Source: Bacillota bacterium | Lineage (GTDB): Bacteria > Bacillota > Clostridia > Christensenellales > CAG-138 | Assembly (NCBI GenBank): GCA_023416895.1 | Contig: JAEZGQ010000151.1 | Span: 1-8,351, forward strand | Direction of reading: 5' to 3' | DNA: 8,351 bases | In this document: positions 1-6,025 of the stretch, one piece after another | Position numbering within the stretch: position 1 is the first letter of the stretch | How the letters are laid out: every line of letters starts with the position of its first letter | Made by a program: the position numbers and the translations under genes | The notes under the pieces: model-generated | What the model was told of the DNA's origin: nothing | The model's input: only the letters and a program-made list of their open reading frames with translations | Databases searched by the model: none

Positions 1-1888
1 CATTGGTCATCTTGCCGATGTCGCCGTCCTTGCGGGAGCGCACGGCCACAACGCCTTCTTCCACTTCTTTGTCGCCCACAACGAGCATGTAGGGAATCTT
101 CTGCACCTGCGCTTCGCGAATCTTGAAGCCGATTTTTTCATTGCGGTAGTCCCGCTCCACGCGAATGCCGTAGGCCTCAAGCTCCTTGGCGAGCGATTCG
201 GAATATTCCTGCGCGCGGTCGGTGATGGGCATCACCTTGACCTGTACCGGCGCAAGCCACGTGGGGAGCGCGCCCGCATACTTTTCAATGAGCAGCGCCA
301 GCGTGCGCTCGTAGCAGCCGATGCTCGTGCGGTGGATAACGATGGGGTACTTCTTCTCGCCGTCGCTGTCGGTATACATCATGCCGAAGCGCTCTGCAAG
401 CTGGAAGTCGATCTGGATGGTGATGAGCGTATCTTCCTTGCCGTGCACATTCTTGATCTGAATGTCGAGCTTCGGGCCGTAGAAGGCGGCTTCGCCGTCG
501 GCCTCGGTAAACTGCACGCCGAGGTCGTTGAGGATGGTGCGCATCACGTTTTGGGTAGATTCCCAGCTTTCCTTGGAGCCGATGTACTTCTCGCGGTTGT
601 TTTCGTCCCACTTGGAGAAGCGGTAGGAAACATCGCCTTCAAAGCCGAGCGTGGTGATCATGTACTTGGCAAGGTCCAAACAGCCCTTGAACTCGTCTTC
701 CACCTGATCGGGGCGGCAGGCAAGGTGGCCTTCGGAAATGGTGAACTGGCGCACGCGGATCAAACCGTGCATTTCGCCGGAAGATTCGTTGCGGAACAGC
801 GTTGACGTTTCGTTGTAGCGAAGTGGCAGGTCGCGGTAGGAACGCGAGCGGTTGAGGTATGCCATAAACTGGAACGGGCAGGTCATGGGGCGAAGTGCGA
901 ACACCTCGGCCTCCTCGTCGTTTGCGTCGCCCATGATGAACATTCCGTCGCGGTAATGGTCCCAGTGGCCGGAAATTTTATAAAGGTCGCGCTTGGCCAT
1001 AAAGGGCGTTTTGGTGAGCAGGTAGCCGCGTTTTTGCTCTTCGTCCTCCACAAAGCGCTGCAAAAGCTGAATGACGCGCGCTCCCTTGGGGAGGAGGATC
1101 GGGAGCCCCTGGCCGATAACATCCACGGTGGTGAAAAGCTCAAGCTCACGGCCAAGCTTATTGTGATCGCGCTTTTTGGCTTCCTCCACGGCGGTAACGT
1201 ATGCGTCAAGGTCGGCCTTCTTTTCAAAGGCCGTGCCGTAGATGCGCTGGAGCATTTTGTTTTTTTCGCTGCCGCGCCAGTAGGCACCCGCAACGTTCAT
1301 GAGCTTGATGTTTTTGACCTTGCTCGTGCTTTCCGCATGCGGGCCGGCGCAAAGGTCCACAAATTCGCCCTGCTTGTAGAAGCTGATTACGGCGTCCTCG
1401 GGAAGATCGCGAATGAGCTCAACCTTGTAGGGCTCGTTGAGTTCTTCCATGTAGGCGATGGCTTCGGCGCGCGGCAGCTCAAAACGCTCAAGTTTGAGGT
1501 TTTCTGCGGCGATTTTTTCCATCTCTTTTTCGATCGCGGCAAAATCCTCGAACGAAAAGGTTTCACTCGTGTCAAAGTCATAATAGAAGCCGTTTTCAAT
1601 GGCGGGGCCGATGGCGAGCTTTACATCCTTATACAGGCGCTTTACGGCCTGCGCGAGGATGTGCGCGGCGGTGTGGCGGTACGCGAAGCGGCCGTTCTCA
1701 TCGTCAAAGGTGCAAAGCTTCAGGCTATGGTCGCCAGAAAGGGGCATGGAAGCATCCACGCGCTTGCCGTCGATCTCCGCGGCAAGGGTGGCCTTCCTCA
1801 AACGGGGGCTGATGCTTTCGGCAATATCGAGCGCGCTTACGCCTTCGGCGTATTCGCGCGCGGAGCCATCGGGAAATGTGATTTTCAT
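1..1888 (-). CDS. thrS: Threonyl-tRNA synthetase (3' end cut by window edge)
   Basis: Class II aminoacyl-tRNA synthetase that charges tRNA-Thr with threonine in the cytoplasm. I read 629 uninterrupted codons from ATG (1888-1886) to the left edge; family members have about 635-645 residues, so only the extreme C-terminus is missing. Domains in order: TGS (about 1-62), editing domain with HxxxH at H72/H76 and C180/H184, catalytic core (about 240-535) and anticodon-binding domain (about 540 on). Expected zinc ligands of the active site are C337 (in RPMTCPF), H388 (EGH) and H519 (VIHRTS). Motif 2 arginine is R378 and motif 3 arginine R528 (GCYERT). The MTCPFQF and GCYERT variants are, from memory, typical of clostridial ThrS, where E. 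coli has MNCPGH. AGGAGG (1897-1902) lies 8 nt before the start. Expression is controlled by the upstream T-box. Editing and catalytic residues all look intact. Confidence 0.98.
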   Translation of the reverse strand, partial: MKITFPDGSAREYAEGVSALDIAESISPRLRKATLAAEIDGKRVDASMPLSGDHSLKLCTFDDENGRFAYRHTAAHILAQAVKRLYKDVKLAIGPAIENGFYYDFDTSETFSFEDFAAIEKEMEKIAAENLKLERFELPRAEAIAYMEELNEPYKVELIRDLPEDAVISFYKQGEFVDLCAGPHAESTSKVKNIKLMNVAGAYWRGSEKNKMLQRIYGTAFEKKADLDAYVTAVEEAKKRDHNKLGRELELFTTVDVIGQGLPILLPKGARVIQLLQRFVEDEEQKRGYLLTKTPFMAKRDLYKISGHWDHYRDGMFIMGDANDEEAEVFALRPMTCPFQFMAYLNRSRSYRDLPLRYNETSTLFRNESSGEMHGLIRVRQFTISEGHLACRPDQVEDEFKGCLDLAKYMITTLGFEGDVSYRFSKWDENNREKYIGSKESWESTQNVMRTILNDLGVQFTEADGEAAFYGPKLDIQIKNVHGKEDTLITIQIDFQLAERFGMMYTDSDGEKKYPIVIHRTSIGCYERTLALLIEKYAGALPTWLAPVQVKVMPITDRAQEYSESLAKELEAYGIRVERDYRNEKIGFKIREAQVQKIPYMLVVGDKEVEEGVVAVRSRKDGDIGKMTN

Positions 1889-1896
1889 AACCGGTT

Positions 1897-1902
1897 CCTC
1901 CT
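1897..1902 (-). promoter_or_regulatory. thrS ribosome binding site
   Basis: Perfect AGGAGG on the minus strand, 8 nt before the thrS ATG. It lies downstream of the T-box terminator U-run, so ribosomes reach it only on read-through transcripts. It fixes the start codon of thrS. Confidence 0.9.
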
Positions 1903-1923
1903 ATAAAAATTTTTGTCGGAAAT

Positions 1924-1956
1924 AAAAAAACCGCCTCTGACAAATGCCAGGGACGG
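1924..1956 (-). terminator. T-box regulated intrinsic terminator of thrS leader
   Basis: On the minus strand, 11 bases starting CCGTCCC pair with 11 ending AGGCGG around an ATTT loop, with one C-A mismatch and two G-U pairs, followed by seven T. The 5' arm (CCGTCCCT) is also needed for the antiterminator, which is the normal T-box switching design. Without uncharged tRNA the transcript should stop here, before thrS. Confidence 0.93.
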
Positions 1957-2151
1957 ACGTTTACATCCGCGGTTCCACCCTAATTGGATTAACCCACTCA
2001 AAACGGCTTAACGCGCCGTAACGCTGCGGTCGCAAGGGCGGTATTCCCAACGCTTCCCGATACATGAGGCGCTTTCAGCCGGCGGCGCCATTCTCTTTCC
2101 ATGTTGTACGGGACGGTACTAATCCTCGGTCTACCCGCAATCTATGAAGTT
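1924..2151 (-). ncRNA. T-box riboswitch leader of thrS
   Basis: Untranslated leader that reads the charging state of tRNA-Thr. The core T-box AGGGTGGAACCGCGG is at 1981-1967. Its UGGA (1977-1974) would pair with a tRNA 3' end whose discriminator base is U, which is plausible for Bacillota tRNA-Thr. Reading downstream from the inferred transcript start (about 2151): an AGTA box (near 2121-2117), an AGAGAA segment resembling the AG bulge, a distal loop containing GCUG (GNUG-type) closed by GGCGC/GCGCC, and a stem III-like hairpin ACGGC-N7-GCCGT (about 2019-2003). The antiterminator forms from AGGG and CCCT plus CGGATG/CGTCCG (1981-1949) and shares bases with the terminator (1956-1924), so the two exclude each other. 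The specifier codon cannot be fixed by eye; ACC at 2042-2040 is one candidate. Class and target gene agree fully. Confidence 0.95.
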
Positions 2152-2157
2152 AGTTTG

Positions 2158-2186
2158 ATTGTAACCTTGCATGGGTTACTTGTCAA
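2158..2186 (-). promoter_or_regulatory. sigma-A promoter of thrS
   Basis: Minus-strand -35 TTGACA (2186-2181, perfect consensus), 17-bp spacer, -10 TACAAT (2163-2158, one mismatch). Predicted transcription start near 2151, directly before the T-box stem I. The spacer holds an inverted repeat (listed separately), and the -35 overlaps a candidate -35 for the divergent gene. Confidence 0.9.
2161..2179. repeat. Inverted repeat in the thrS promoter spacer
   Basis: GTAACC and GGTTAC form a perfect 6-bp inverted repeat around a 7-bp centre. It lies between the -35 and -10 boxes and overlaps the first bases of the -10. The position suits a repressor operator, but no binding protein is known from this window and a chance palindrome is possible. 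Confidence 0.45.
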
Positions 2187-2208
2187 TCGCAAAATACGCA
2201 AATATTCT
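2180..2208 (+). promoter_or_regulatory. Candidate divergent promoter for the ytxC-like gene
   Basis: Plus-strand TTGTCA (2180-2185, five of six matches to TTGACA), 17-bp spacer, TATTCT (2203-2208, four of six matches to TATAAT). The -35 overlaps the thrS -35 on the other strand because TTGTCAA is nearly self-complementary. If real, the ytxC-like mRNA has an untranslated leader of about 180 nt. It is the best plus-strand candidate I could find between 2190 and 2392, but the -10 is weak. Confidence 0.4.
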
Positions 2209-2392
2209 ACGGTGTTATTTTTGCTTTTTTCGTTCATTCTATGCTGTGCGGTCTCCTTTTGTTCGCGTTTTTAAAAAAGCGCGTTCCAGCATTTTCACAA
2301 AGGGAGGTTTCTTTTTAAGCGCATACTAGAGAGTGACTGCACGGGTATGGTGGAAAAAGCATATCATGCAGAAGGATTGGATGGTGACATGA
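2209..2392. other. Intergenic leader region, AT-rich, with one inverted repeat
   Basis: No gene is evident between the divergent promoters and ATG 2393. It holds T-rich tracts, an imperfect palindrome CGCGTTTTT-AA-AAAAGCGCG (2264-2283, one T-G mismatch), a Shine-Dalgarno-like AGGGAGG at 2301-2307 with no start codon behind it, and CATACTA at 2322-2328, which resembles sporulation sigma -10 boxes but lacks a fitting -35. I see no RNA family signature. Confidence 0.4.
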
Positions 2393-3130
2393 ATGGCGGT
2401 GCGCACCGTAGGAACTTACGAATACGACGCCGACATCCCTCGGTTGATTAGGCGAAGGCTCAAAAAATCAGGCGGGTTCCTTACCTTGCGCGAGGTCGAA
2501 GGCAGGCATACAGCAAGCGCTAACCTTGAAAACGAACAGGAAACGGATTGGTGGTGCACGGCGGTCGCCGAGGTGCTGCTTTACGATATTGCGCACTTTG
2601 AACTGGCGCGCCTTGTAAACGATCTTCCTATTTCGCTGGAGCAAAAAAAGCTTGTGCTGCCCGAGGCCATCAAAAGCGCGCGCTCCGTAGGCACGGTACA
2701 AACACTCAAACGCGAAATCGCTGCGCATTACGAGGAAAACGAAAACCTCGTGTTGGAGGGCTACGTGCGCTTTCGCATGAAAGATGTGCAAAAGGCGTGG
2801 GAACTCACCGTGATCCGCACGACAGAGGAGCTTTTGATCAAAAACGAGTACCTCGAACTGATGAGTGTGCTTTCAGCGTTTGTGCAGCTTCAGCCGCCGC
2901 GCGTGAAAGACGTTTCTGTGATTTTGAACCCGGACGGCAGTTGCACGCTTACCGACGATATGAACTCCCGTGTGGATTACGACAAATGTACCGGTGACGG
3001 CGTGGTGAGCATTCTTGTGGGGCTCGCGCCCGAACGCATCACCGTATACGACCTTTCGGGCGGCAAAAGCACGATGCTCGCGGAAATCCTGATTCGCGTG
3101 TTCGAGGACAGGGTAAGGTTTTTTAAGTAG
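2393..3130 (+). CDS. ytxC: YtxC-like family protein (putative sporulation protein)
   Basis: Soluble 245-residue protein without signal peptide or membrane segments. I assign it to the YtxC-like family from its C-terminal half: EGYVRFRMKD (122-131), the segment ELLIKNEYLELMSVLSAFVQLQPP (146-169), a VSVILNPDGS strand (174-183), LVGLAPERITVYD (208-220) and the ending VFEDRV (236-241). These follow the order known in clostridial YtxC proteins. The first 100 residues are poorly conserved. The molecular function of the family is unknown; the sporulation label is its database name, not proof. In Bacillus subtilis ytxC is next to thrS, which supports the call, though here the two diverge. A TGA directly before ATG 2393 rules out a longer in-frame start; GGTGA at 2383-2387 is a weak ribosome binding site 5 nt away. 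It is somewhat shorter than the usual 270-300 residues, mostly at the N-terminus. Confidence 0.8.
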   Translation: MAVRTVGTYEYDADIPRLIRRRLKKSGGFLTLREVEGRHTASANLENEQETDWWCTAVAEVLLYDIAHFELARLVNDLPISLEQKKLVLPEAIKSARSVGTVQTLKREIAAHYEENENLVLEGYVRFRMKDVQKAWELTVIRTTEELLIKNEYLELMSVLSAFVQLQPPRVKDVSVILNPDGSCTLTDDMNSRVDYDKCTGDGVVSILVGLAPERITVYDLSGGKSTMLAEILIRVFEDRVRFFK

Positions 3131-3143
3131 CCGCATAAGCGGC
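3130..3143 (+). other. Small hairpin at the ytxC stop codon
   Basis: GCCGC and GCGGC pair perfectly around the tetraloop ATAA, beginning at the last base of the ytxC-like TAG stop. No T-run follows, so it is not a terminator by itself; it may protect the 3' end or be chance. Confidence 0.35.
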
Positions 3144-3169
3144 CTGTTGGCTGCAATTAAAGCGACGAG

Positions 3170-3196
3170 GGCGGGGGAAAGACCCTCGCCTTTTTT
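3170..3196 (+). terminator. Intrinsic terminator after the ytxC-like gene
   Basis: GGCGGGGG (3170-3177) pairs with CCCTCGCC (3183-3190) over 8 bp with one G-T wobble, loop AAAGA, followed by six T (3191-3196). It separates the ytxC-like unit from uvrC. An alternative longer-loop pairing (CGAGGG/CCCTCG) uses partly the same bases. Confidence 0.9.
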
Positions 3197-3202
3197 CATG
3201 GC

Positions 3203-3230
3203 TTGCGTCACGAAAGAAACCGTTTATAAT
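3203..3230 (+). promoter_or_regulatory. Promoter of uvrC
   Basis: TTGCGT (3203-3208), 16-bp spacer and a perfect -10 TATAAT (3225-3230). The -10 ends 6 nt before the uvrC ATG (3237), so the predicted start of transcription falls at or next to the start codon. No LexA/DinR-type (GAAC-N4-GTTC) box is visible here. Confidence 0.7.
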
Positions 3231-3236
3231 GGAAGC

Positions 3237-5144
3237 ATGAACGAGATTCTCAAAGAAAAAATTGCTTTGCTGCCCGACCTACCCGGCGTTTACAAAATGT
3301 TTGACGCCACGGGGAAGGTGATCTACGTCGGCAAGGCGGTCAACTTAAAAAACCGCGTGCGGCAATATTTCCAAAACAACAAAAACATGCTGCCCAAGGT
3401 TGCCGCCATGGTGCTGCACATCGAGGATTTTGAGTATATCCTCACCAGCAACGAGACCGAGGCGCTCACCCTGGAAAGCAACCTCATCAAGGCGTTACAG
3501 CCGCGCTACAACATCCTTTTAAAAGACGATAAGCATTTCCCATATGTGCGTCTCGATGTGAAGCAGGCTTACCCGCGCTTCGAGGTGGTGCGAAGCGTGA
3601 AAAACGACGGCGCGCGCTACTACGGGCCATATTTGAGCGCGCTCGCGCTGCGTGACGCGCTCACCGCCATTCGCGAAATGTTCCCCGTGCGTCACTGCAC
3701 CAAGGATATTCTTAAGGCCATCGCGCGGCACGAGCGCCCATGTTTGATGTATCATTTGGGGAAATGCTGCGCGCCCTGCTCGGGCAACGTAAGCCGTGAG
3801 GAATATCACGCGCTTTTAGATAAGGTGGGGCATTTTCTCGAGGGGCATACGGAACCCATTCTCGCCATGCTCACCGAAAAAATGAACGAGGCAGCCGAGG
3901 CAATGGAGTTTGAACGCGCCGCGCAGCTTCGCGACCGCATCGCGTCTGTGAAGGTGCTTGGCGAGCGCCAGCAGGCCATTGCGCCCTCGGAGCTTGAACG
4001 CGACGTGTTTGCTTTCGTGCGCGACGAAAGCGATGCGGTGGTGTTCGCGCTGTTTGTGAGAAAGGGCAAGGTGGTTGGCACAAAGCGCATCGGCATCACC
4101 TGCGGCGGCGAAACAGAAGGGGAGATCATGTACTCCTTTTTGCAGCAATATTATATGGATGCGGGCTATGTGCCGCGGGAGGTCGTGGTGCGCGATCTGC
4201 CGGAAAATGCCGCGGCGCTCACCGAATGGCTGCGTACGCTGCGCGGCAAAAAAACGGAGATTATTTGCCCGGTGCGCGGCGAAAAACGAAAGCTTGCCGA
4301 AATGGCGTACGCGAACGGGCTTGATACCATCAAAAAGGCGCGAGAGCTTGAACACCGCGCATGGGAGCGCGGCGAAGGCGCGCTGGCGCGGCTTTGTGAA
4401 ATCATTGGGTTTGAAACCATACCGGAGCGTATGGAGTGCTACGACAACTCGCACATTCGCGGGCGCGACACGGTTTCGAGCATGGTGGTATTTGTAAACG
4501 GAAAGCCCGCCCCCACGGAATACAGGCGTTTTCGCATCAAGGGGGATACGGGCGGCGACGACTACCTTGCCATGCGCGAAGTTTTGACCCGCCGCTTTAC
4601 CAACGCGCGTGAAGGCGACGCGAAGTTTTCATGGCTGCCGGATCTTTTGGTGGTGGACGGCGGCAGAGGGCAGCTCAACATCGCGCTTGAAGTGCTGGAG
4701 GAAATGGGCTACGCCTATCTCCCCGCCATCGGCCTTGCTGAACGCAGTGAAACCATCATATTGCCAAATGACCCAACACCCATCGCGCTTGATCGGCACG
4801 ATCCGGCGCTGCATGTTTTACAGCGCATCCGCGATGAGGCGCACCGCTTCGCCATCACCTACCACAGGAGCCTGCGCTCCAAAAACGCGCTCTATTCCGT
4901 GCTCGACAAAATCCCCGGCGTTGGCCCGAAGCGGCGGCGCGCGCTTTTTGACGCGTTTGTCACCATTGATGCCATCAAGGCTGCGGATATGGAAGCCCTC
5001 ACAAAGGCGCCGGGCGTGAACCGCCCCGCGGCGGAAGCCGTGTACGCATACTTTCACCCGCAAACGGAGGATGCCCCTGCCGAAAAAAGCGGGGCCGTTG
5101 CGAAGGATGCTGCCCTTGAAAACGGCGAATTGCGCGAGAATTGA
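3237..5144 (+). CDS. uvrC: UvrABC excinuclease subunit C
   Basis: Nucleotide excision repair nuclease. After UvrA and UvrB mark a lesion, UvrC cuts the damaged strand on both sides. The 635 residues match the family. GIY-YIG nuclease domain (about 13-95): GVY 17-19, YVG 30-32, R40, E75, for the 3' cut. A cysteine group C154, C169, C177/C178, C181 agrees with the iron-sulphur site reported for UvrC. UVR motif about 207-237 (UvrB contact). RNase H-like endonuclease domain with D403 (CYDNSH), D441/D442, D474 (VVDGGRGQ) and H536 for the 5' cut. Helix-hairpin-helix repeats about 555-605. The last 25 residues are a variable tail. I chose ATG 3237 (MNEILKEK) because UvrC proteins begin this way. An in-frame ATG at 3198 and a TTG at 3147 lie in or beside the preceding terminator and have no ribosome binding site. 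The only ribosome-binding-like bases before 3237 are GGAA (3231-3234). The gene stands in its own transcription unit but has no terminator before the next promoter. Confidence 0.98.
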   Translation: MNEILKEKIALLPDLPGVYKMFDATGKVIYVGKAVNLKNRVRQYFQNNKNMLPKVAAMVLHIEDFEYILTSNETEALTLESNLIKALQPRYNILLKDDKHFPYVRLDVKQAYPRFEVVRSVKNDGARYYGPYLSALALRDALTAIREMFPVRHCTKDILKAIARHERPCLMYHLGKCCAPCSGNVSREEYHALLDKVGHFLEGHTEPILAMLTEKMNEAAEAMEFERAAQLRDRIASVKVLGERQQAIAPSELERDVFAFVRDESDAVVFALFVRKGKVVGTKRIGITCGGETEGEIMYSFLQQYYMDAGYVPREVVVRDLPENAAALTEWLRTLRGKKTEIICPVRGEKRKLAEMAYANGLDTIKKARELEHRAWERGEGALARLCEIIGFETIPERMECYDNSHIRGRDTVSSMVVFVNGKPAPTEYRRFRIKGDTGGDDYLAMREVLTRRFTNAREGDAKFSWLPDLLVVDGGRGQLNIALEVLEEMGYAYLPAIGLAERSETIILPNDPTPIALDRHDPALHVLQRIRDEAHRFAITYHRSLRSKNALYSVLDKIPGVGPKRRRALFDAFVTIDAIKAADMEALTKAPGVNRPAAEAVYAYFHPQTEDAPAEKSGAVAKDAALENGELREN

Positions 5145-5169
5145 CGCTTTGTGCGCAGAGTGCTACAAT
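5141..5169 (+). promoter_or_regulatory. Promoter of the HAD-hprK-ROK-GNAT operon
   Basis: TTGACG (5141-5146, five of six), 17-bp spacer, TACAAT (5164-5169, five of six), with an extended -10 TG at 5161-5162. The -35 contains the uvrC stop codon TGA (5142-5144). The predicted transcription start is near 5176, 45 nt before the HAD gene ATG. No terminator lies between uvrC and this promoter, so read-through from uvrC is also likely. Confidence 0.85.
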
Positions 5170-5201
5170 CAGGTGAATCAAATGACAACCGAAATTAAAC
5201 C

Positions 5202-5207
5202 AAGGAG
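5202..5207 (+). promoter_or_regulatory. Ribosome binding site of the HAD gene, long spacing
   Basis: AAGGAG sits 13 nt before ATG 5221, longer than the usual 5-9. A rival in-frame ATG at 5182 has AGGTGA (5171-5176) 5 nt upstream, but the predicted transcript begins about there, so that site would be incomplete on mRNA from the local promoter. It could serve read-through mRNA from uvrC. Confidence 0.6.
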
Positions 5208-5220
5208 AACGCTCTGTTTC

Positions 5221-6021
5221 ATGTATAAAGTTTTTGCAACCGACATCGACAACACGCTCACCCAATCCGCCAAAGAAGTATCCAAAGAAAATTATGACGC
5301 CATCCACCGTGCCATTGATGCGGGAATCAAGGTCGTACTCTCAACCGGCCGCGGCTACGGCGGTGCCATTCACGTCTGCCGCACGCTTGATCTTCACGGC
5401 CCACTTATCAACTACGGCGGCGCGTGCATCAACGACATCGACACCGGCGAGGCCATTTACGCAAACGCCATGCCGCCTGCGCTTATTTTAGAGCTTCTCG
5501 ATCTTGCGCATGAGCTTGGCATCTACGCGCAGATCTACCAGGGTGATGACATCGTGTACGAACATGAAAGTGAAATTGCCGATAAGTACGCCTCCTTTTT
5601 GGAGATTGGCAAGATCATCGACCCCGACATCCGCAAAAAACAGTGGGCAAACGTGCCCAAACTTCTATACATCACCTCGCCCGAGAACGTGAAGGCGCTT
5701 GAACCCGCGCTTACCAAGCGCTTCAAGGGCAAGCTTGAGGTGAGCCTTTCAGGCCCTTCGTACATTGAGTTTACCACGGTGGGCGTAAACAAGGGTGCAG
5801 CGCTCAAGTGGCTCGCAGAGGAACACTGGGGTGTGAAGCGCGAGGAGGTTGCTGCCGCGGGCGACAACACGCTCGACAACTCCATGATCGCCTATGCCGG
5901 CCTTGGAGCGGTTGTAAAAAACGGCGCGGGTACCACGCTCGCGCTTGCCGATATCGTCATTCCCGCCTGCGCCGACAACGGCGTGGCGTGGCTGATTGAC
6001 AACGTGCTTTTGAAAGGGTGA
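5221..6021 (+). CDS. Cof-type HAD-superfamily hydrolase (probable sugar-phosphate phosphatase)
   Basis: 266-residue cytoplasmic, magnesium-dependent phosphatase of the HAD type IIB (Cof/YidA) group, which removes phosphate from small sugar phosphates and similar metabolites. Motif I is D8-x-D10-x-T12 (ATDIDNTL; D8 should be the nucleophile), motif II S41-T42-G43-R44, motif III K191 (GVNKG, with the typical lysine before GAAL), motif IV G214-D215 to D219. The cap domain lies about 80-190. The ending AGLGAVVKNGAGTTLALAD is the usual Cof tail. Motif IV reads GDNTLD where most relatives have GDxxND, so the asparagine is replaced by L218; both aspartates remain. Start at 5221 is chosen because Cof proteins begin with MYK-hydrophobic-DxDGT; ATG 5182 would add 13 residues. 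It leads the operon and ends 4 nt before hprK. Exact substrate unknown. Confidence 0.92.
   Translation: MYKVFATDIDNTLTQSAKEVSKENYDAIHRAIDAGIKVVLSTGRGYGGAIHVCRTLDLHGPLINYGGACINDIDTGEAIYANAMPPALILELLDLAHELGIYAQIYQGDDIVYEHESEIADKYASFLEIGKIIDPDIRKKQWANVPKLLYITSPENVKALEPALTKRFKGKLEVSLSGPSYIEFTTVGVNKGAALKWLAEEHWGVKREEVAAAGDNTLDNSMIAYAGLGAVVKNGAGTTLALADIVIPACADNGVAWLIDNVLLKG
6016..6021 (+). promoter_or_regulatory. hprK ribosome binding site overlapping the HAD stop codon
   Basis: GGGTGA, within AAAGGGTGA, contains the TGA stop of the HAD gene and lies 4 nt before the hprK ATG. Ribosomes finishing the first gene would sit on this site, which suggests translational coupling. Confidence 0.75.
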
Positions 6022-6025
6022 AAGT

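Noticed and set aside
956..1906. Long open frame (316 codons) on the plus strand opposite thrS
   Set aside because: It is antisense to an intact, clearly recognised thrS and has no family motif; such shadows are common in GC-rich coding DNA.
2301..2307. AGGGAGG, a strong Shine-Dalgarno-like sequence
   Set aside because: No ATG, GTG or TTG follows within a usable distance, so no gene is started from it.
2322..2328. CATACTA, resembling the -10 of sporulation sigma factors (sigma-G/E type)
   Set aside because: No matching -35 (TGAATA-like or ATA-like) lies at the correct distance, so a 7-bp match in an AT-rich stretch is weak evidence.
2347..2451. 34-codon open frame starting at ATG 2347 and overlapping the ytxC-like start
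   Set aside because: No ribosome binding site precedes it, the peptide is not regulatory in appearance (no codon run) and the overlap is in a different frame.
3147..3236. N-terminal extension of uvrC from TTG 3147 or ATG 3198
   Set aside because: The extension runs through or beside the intrinsic terminator, has no ribosome binding site, and UvrC proteins begin at the MNEIL residue.
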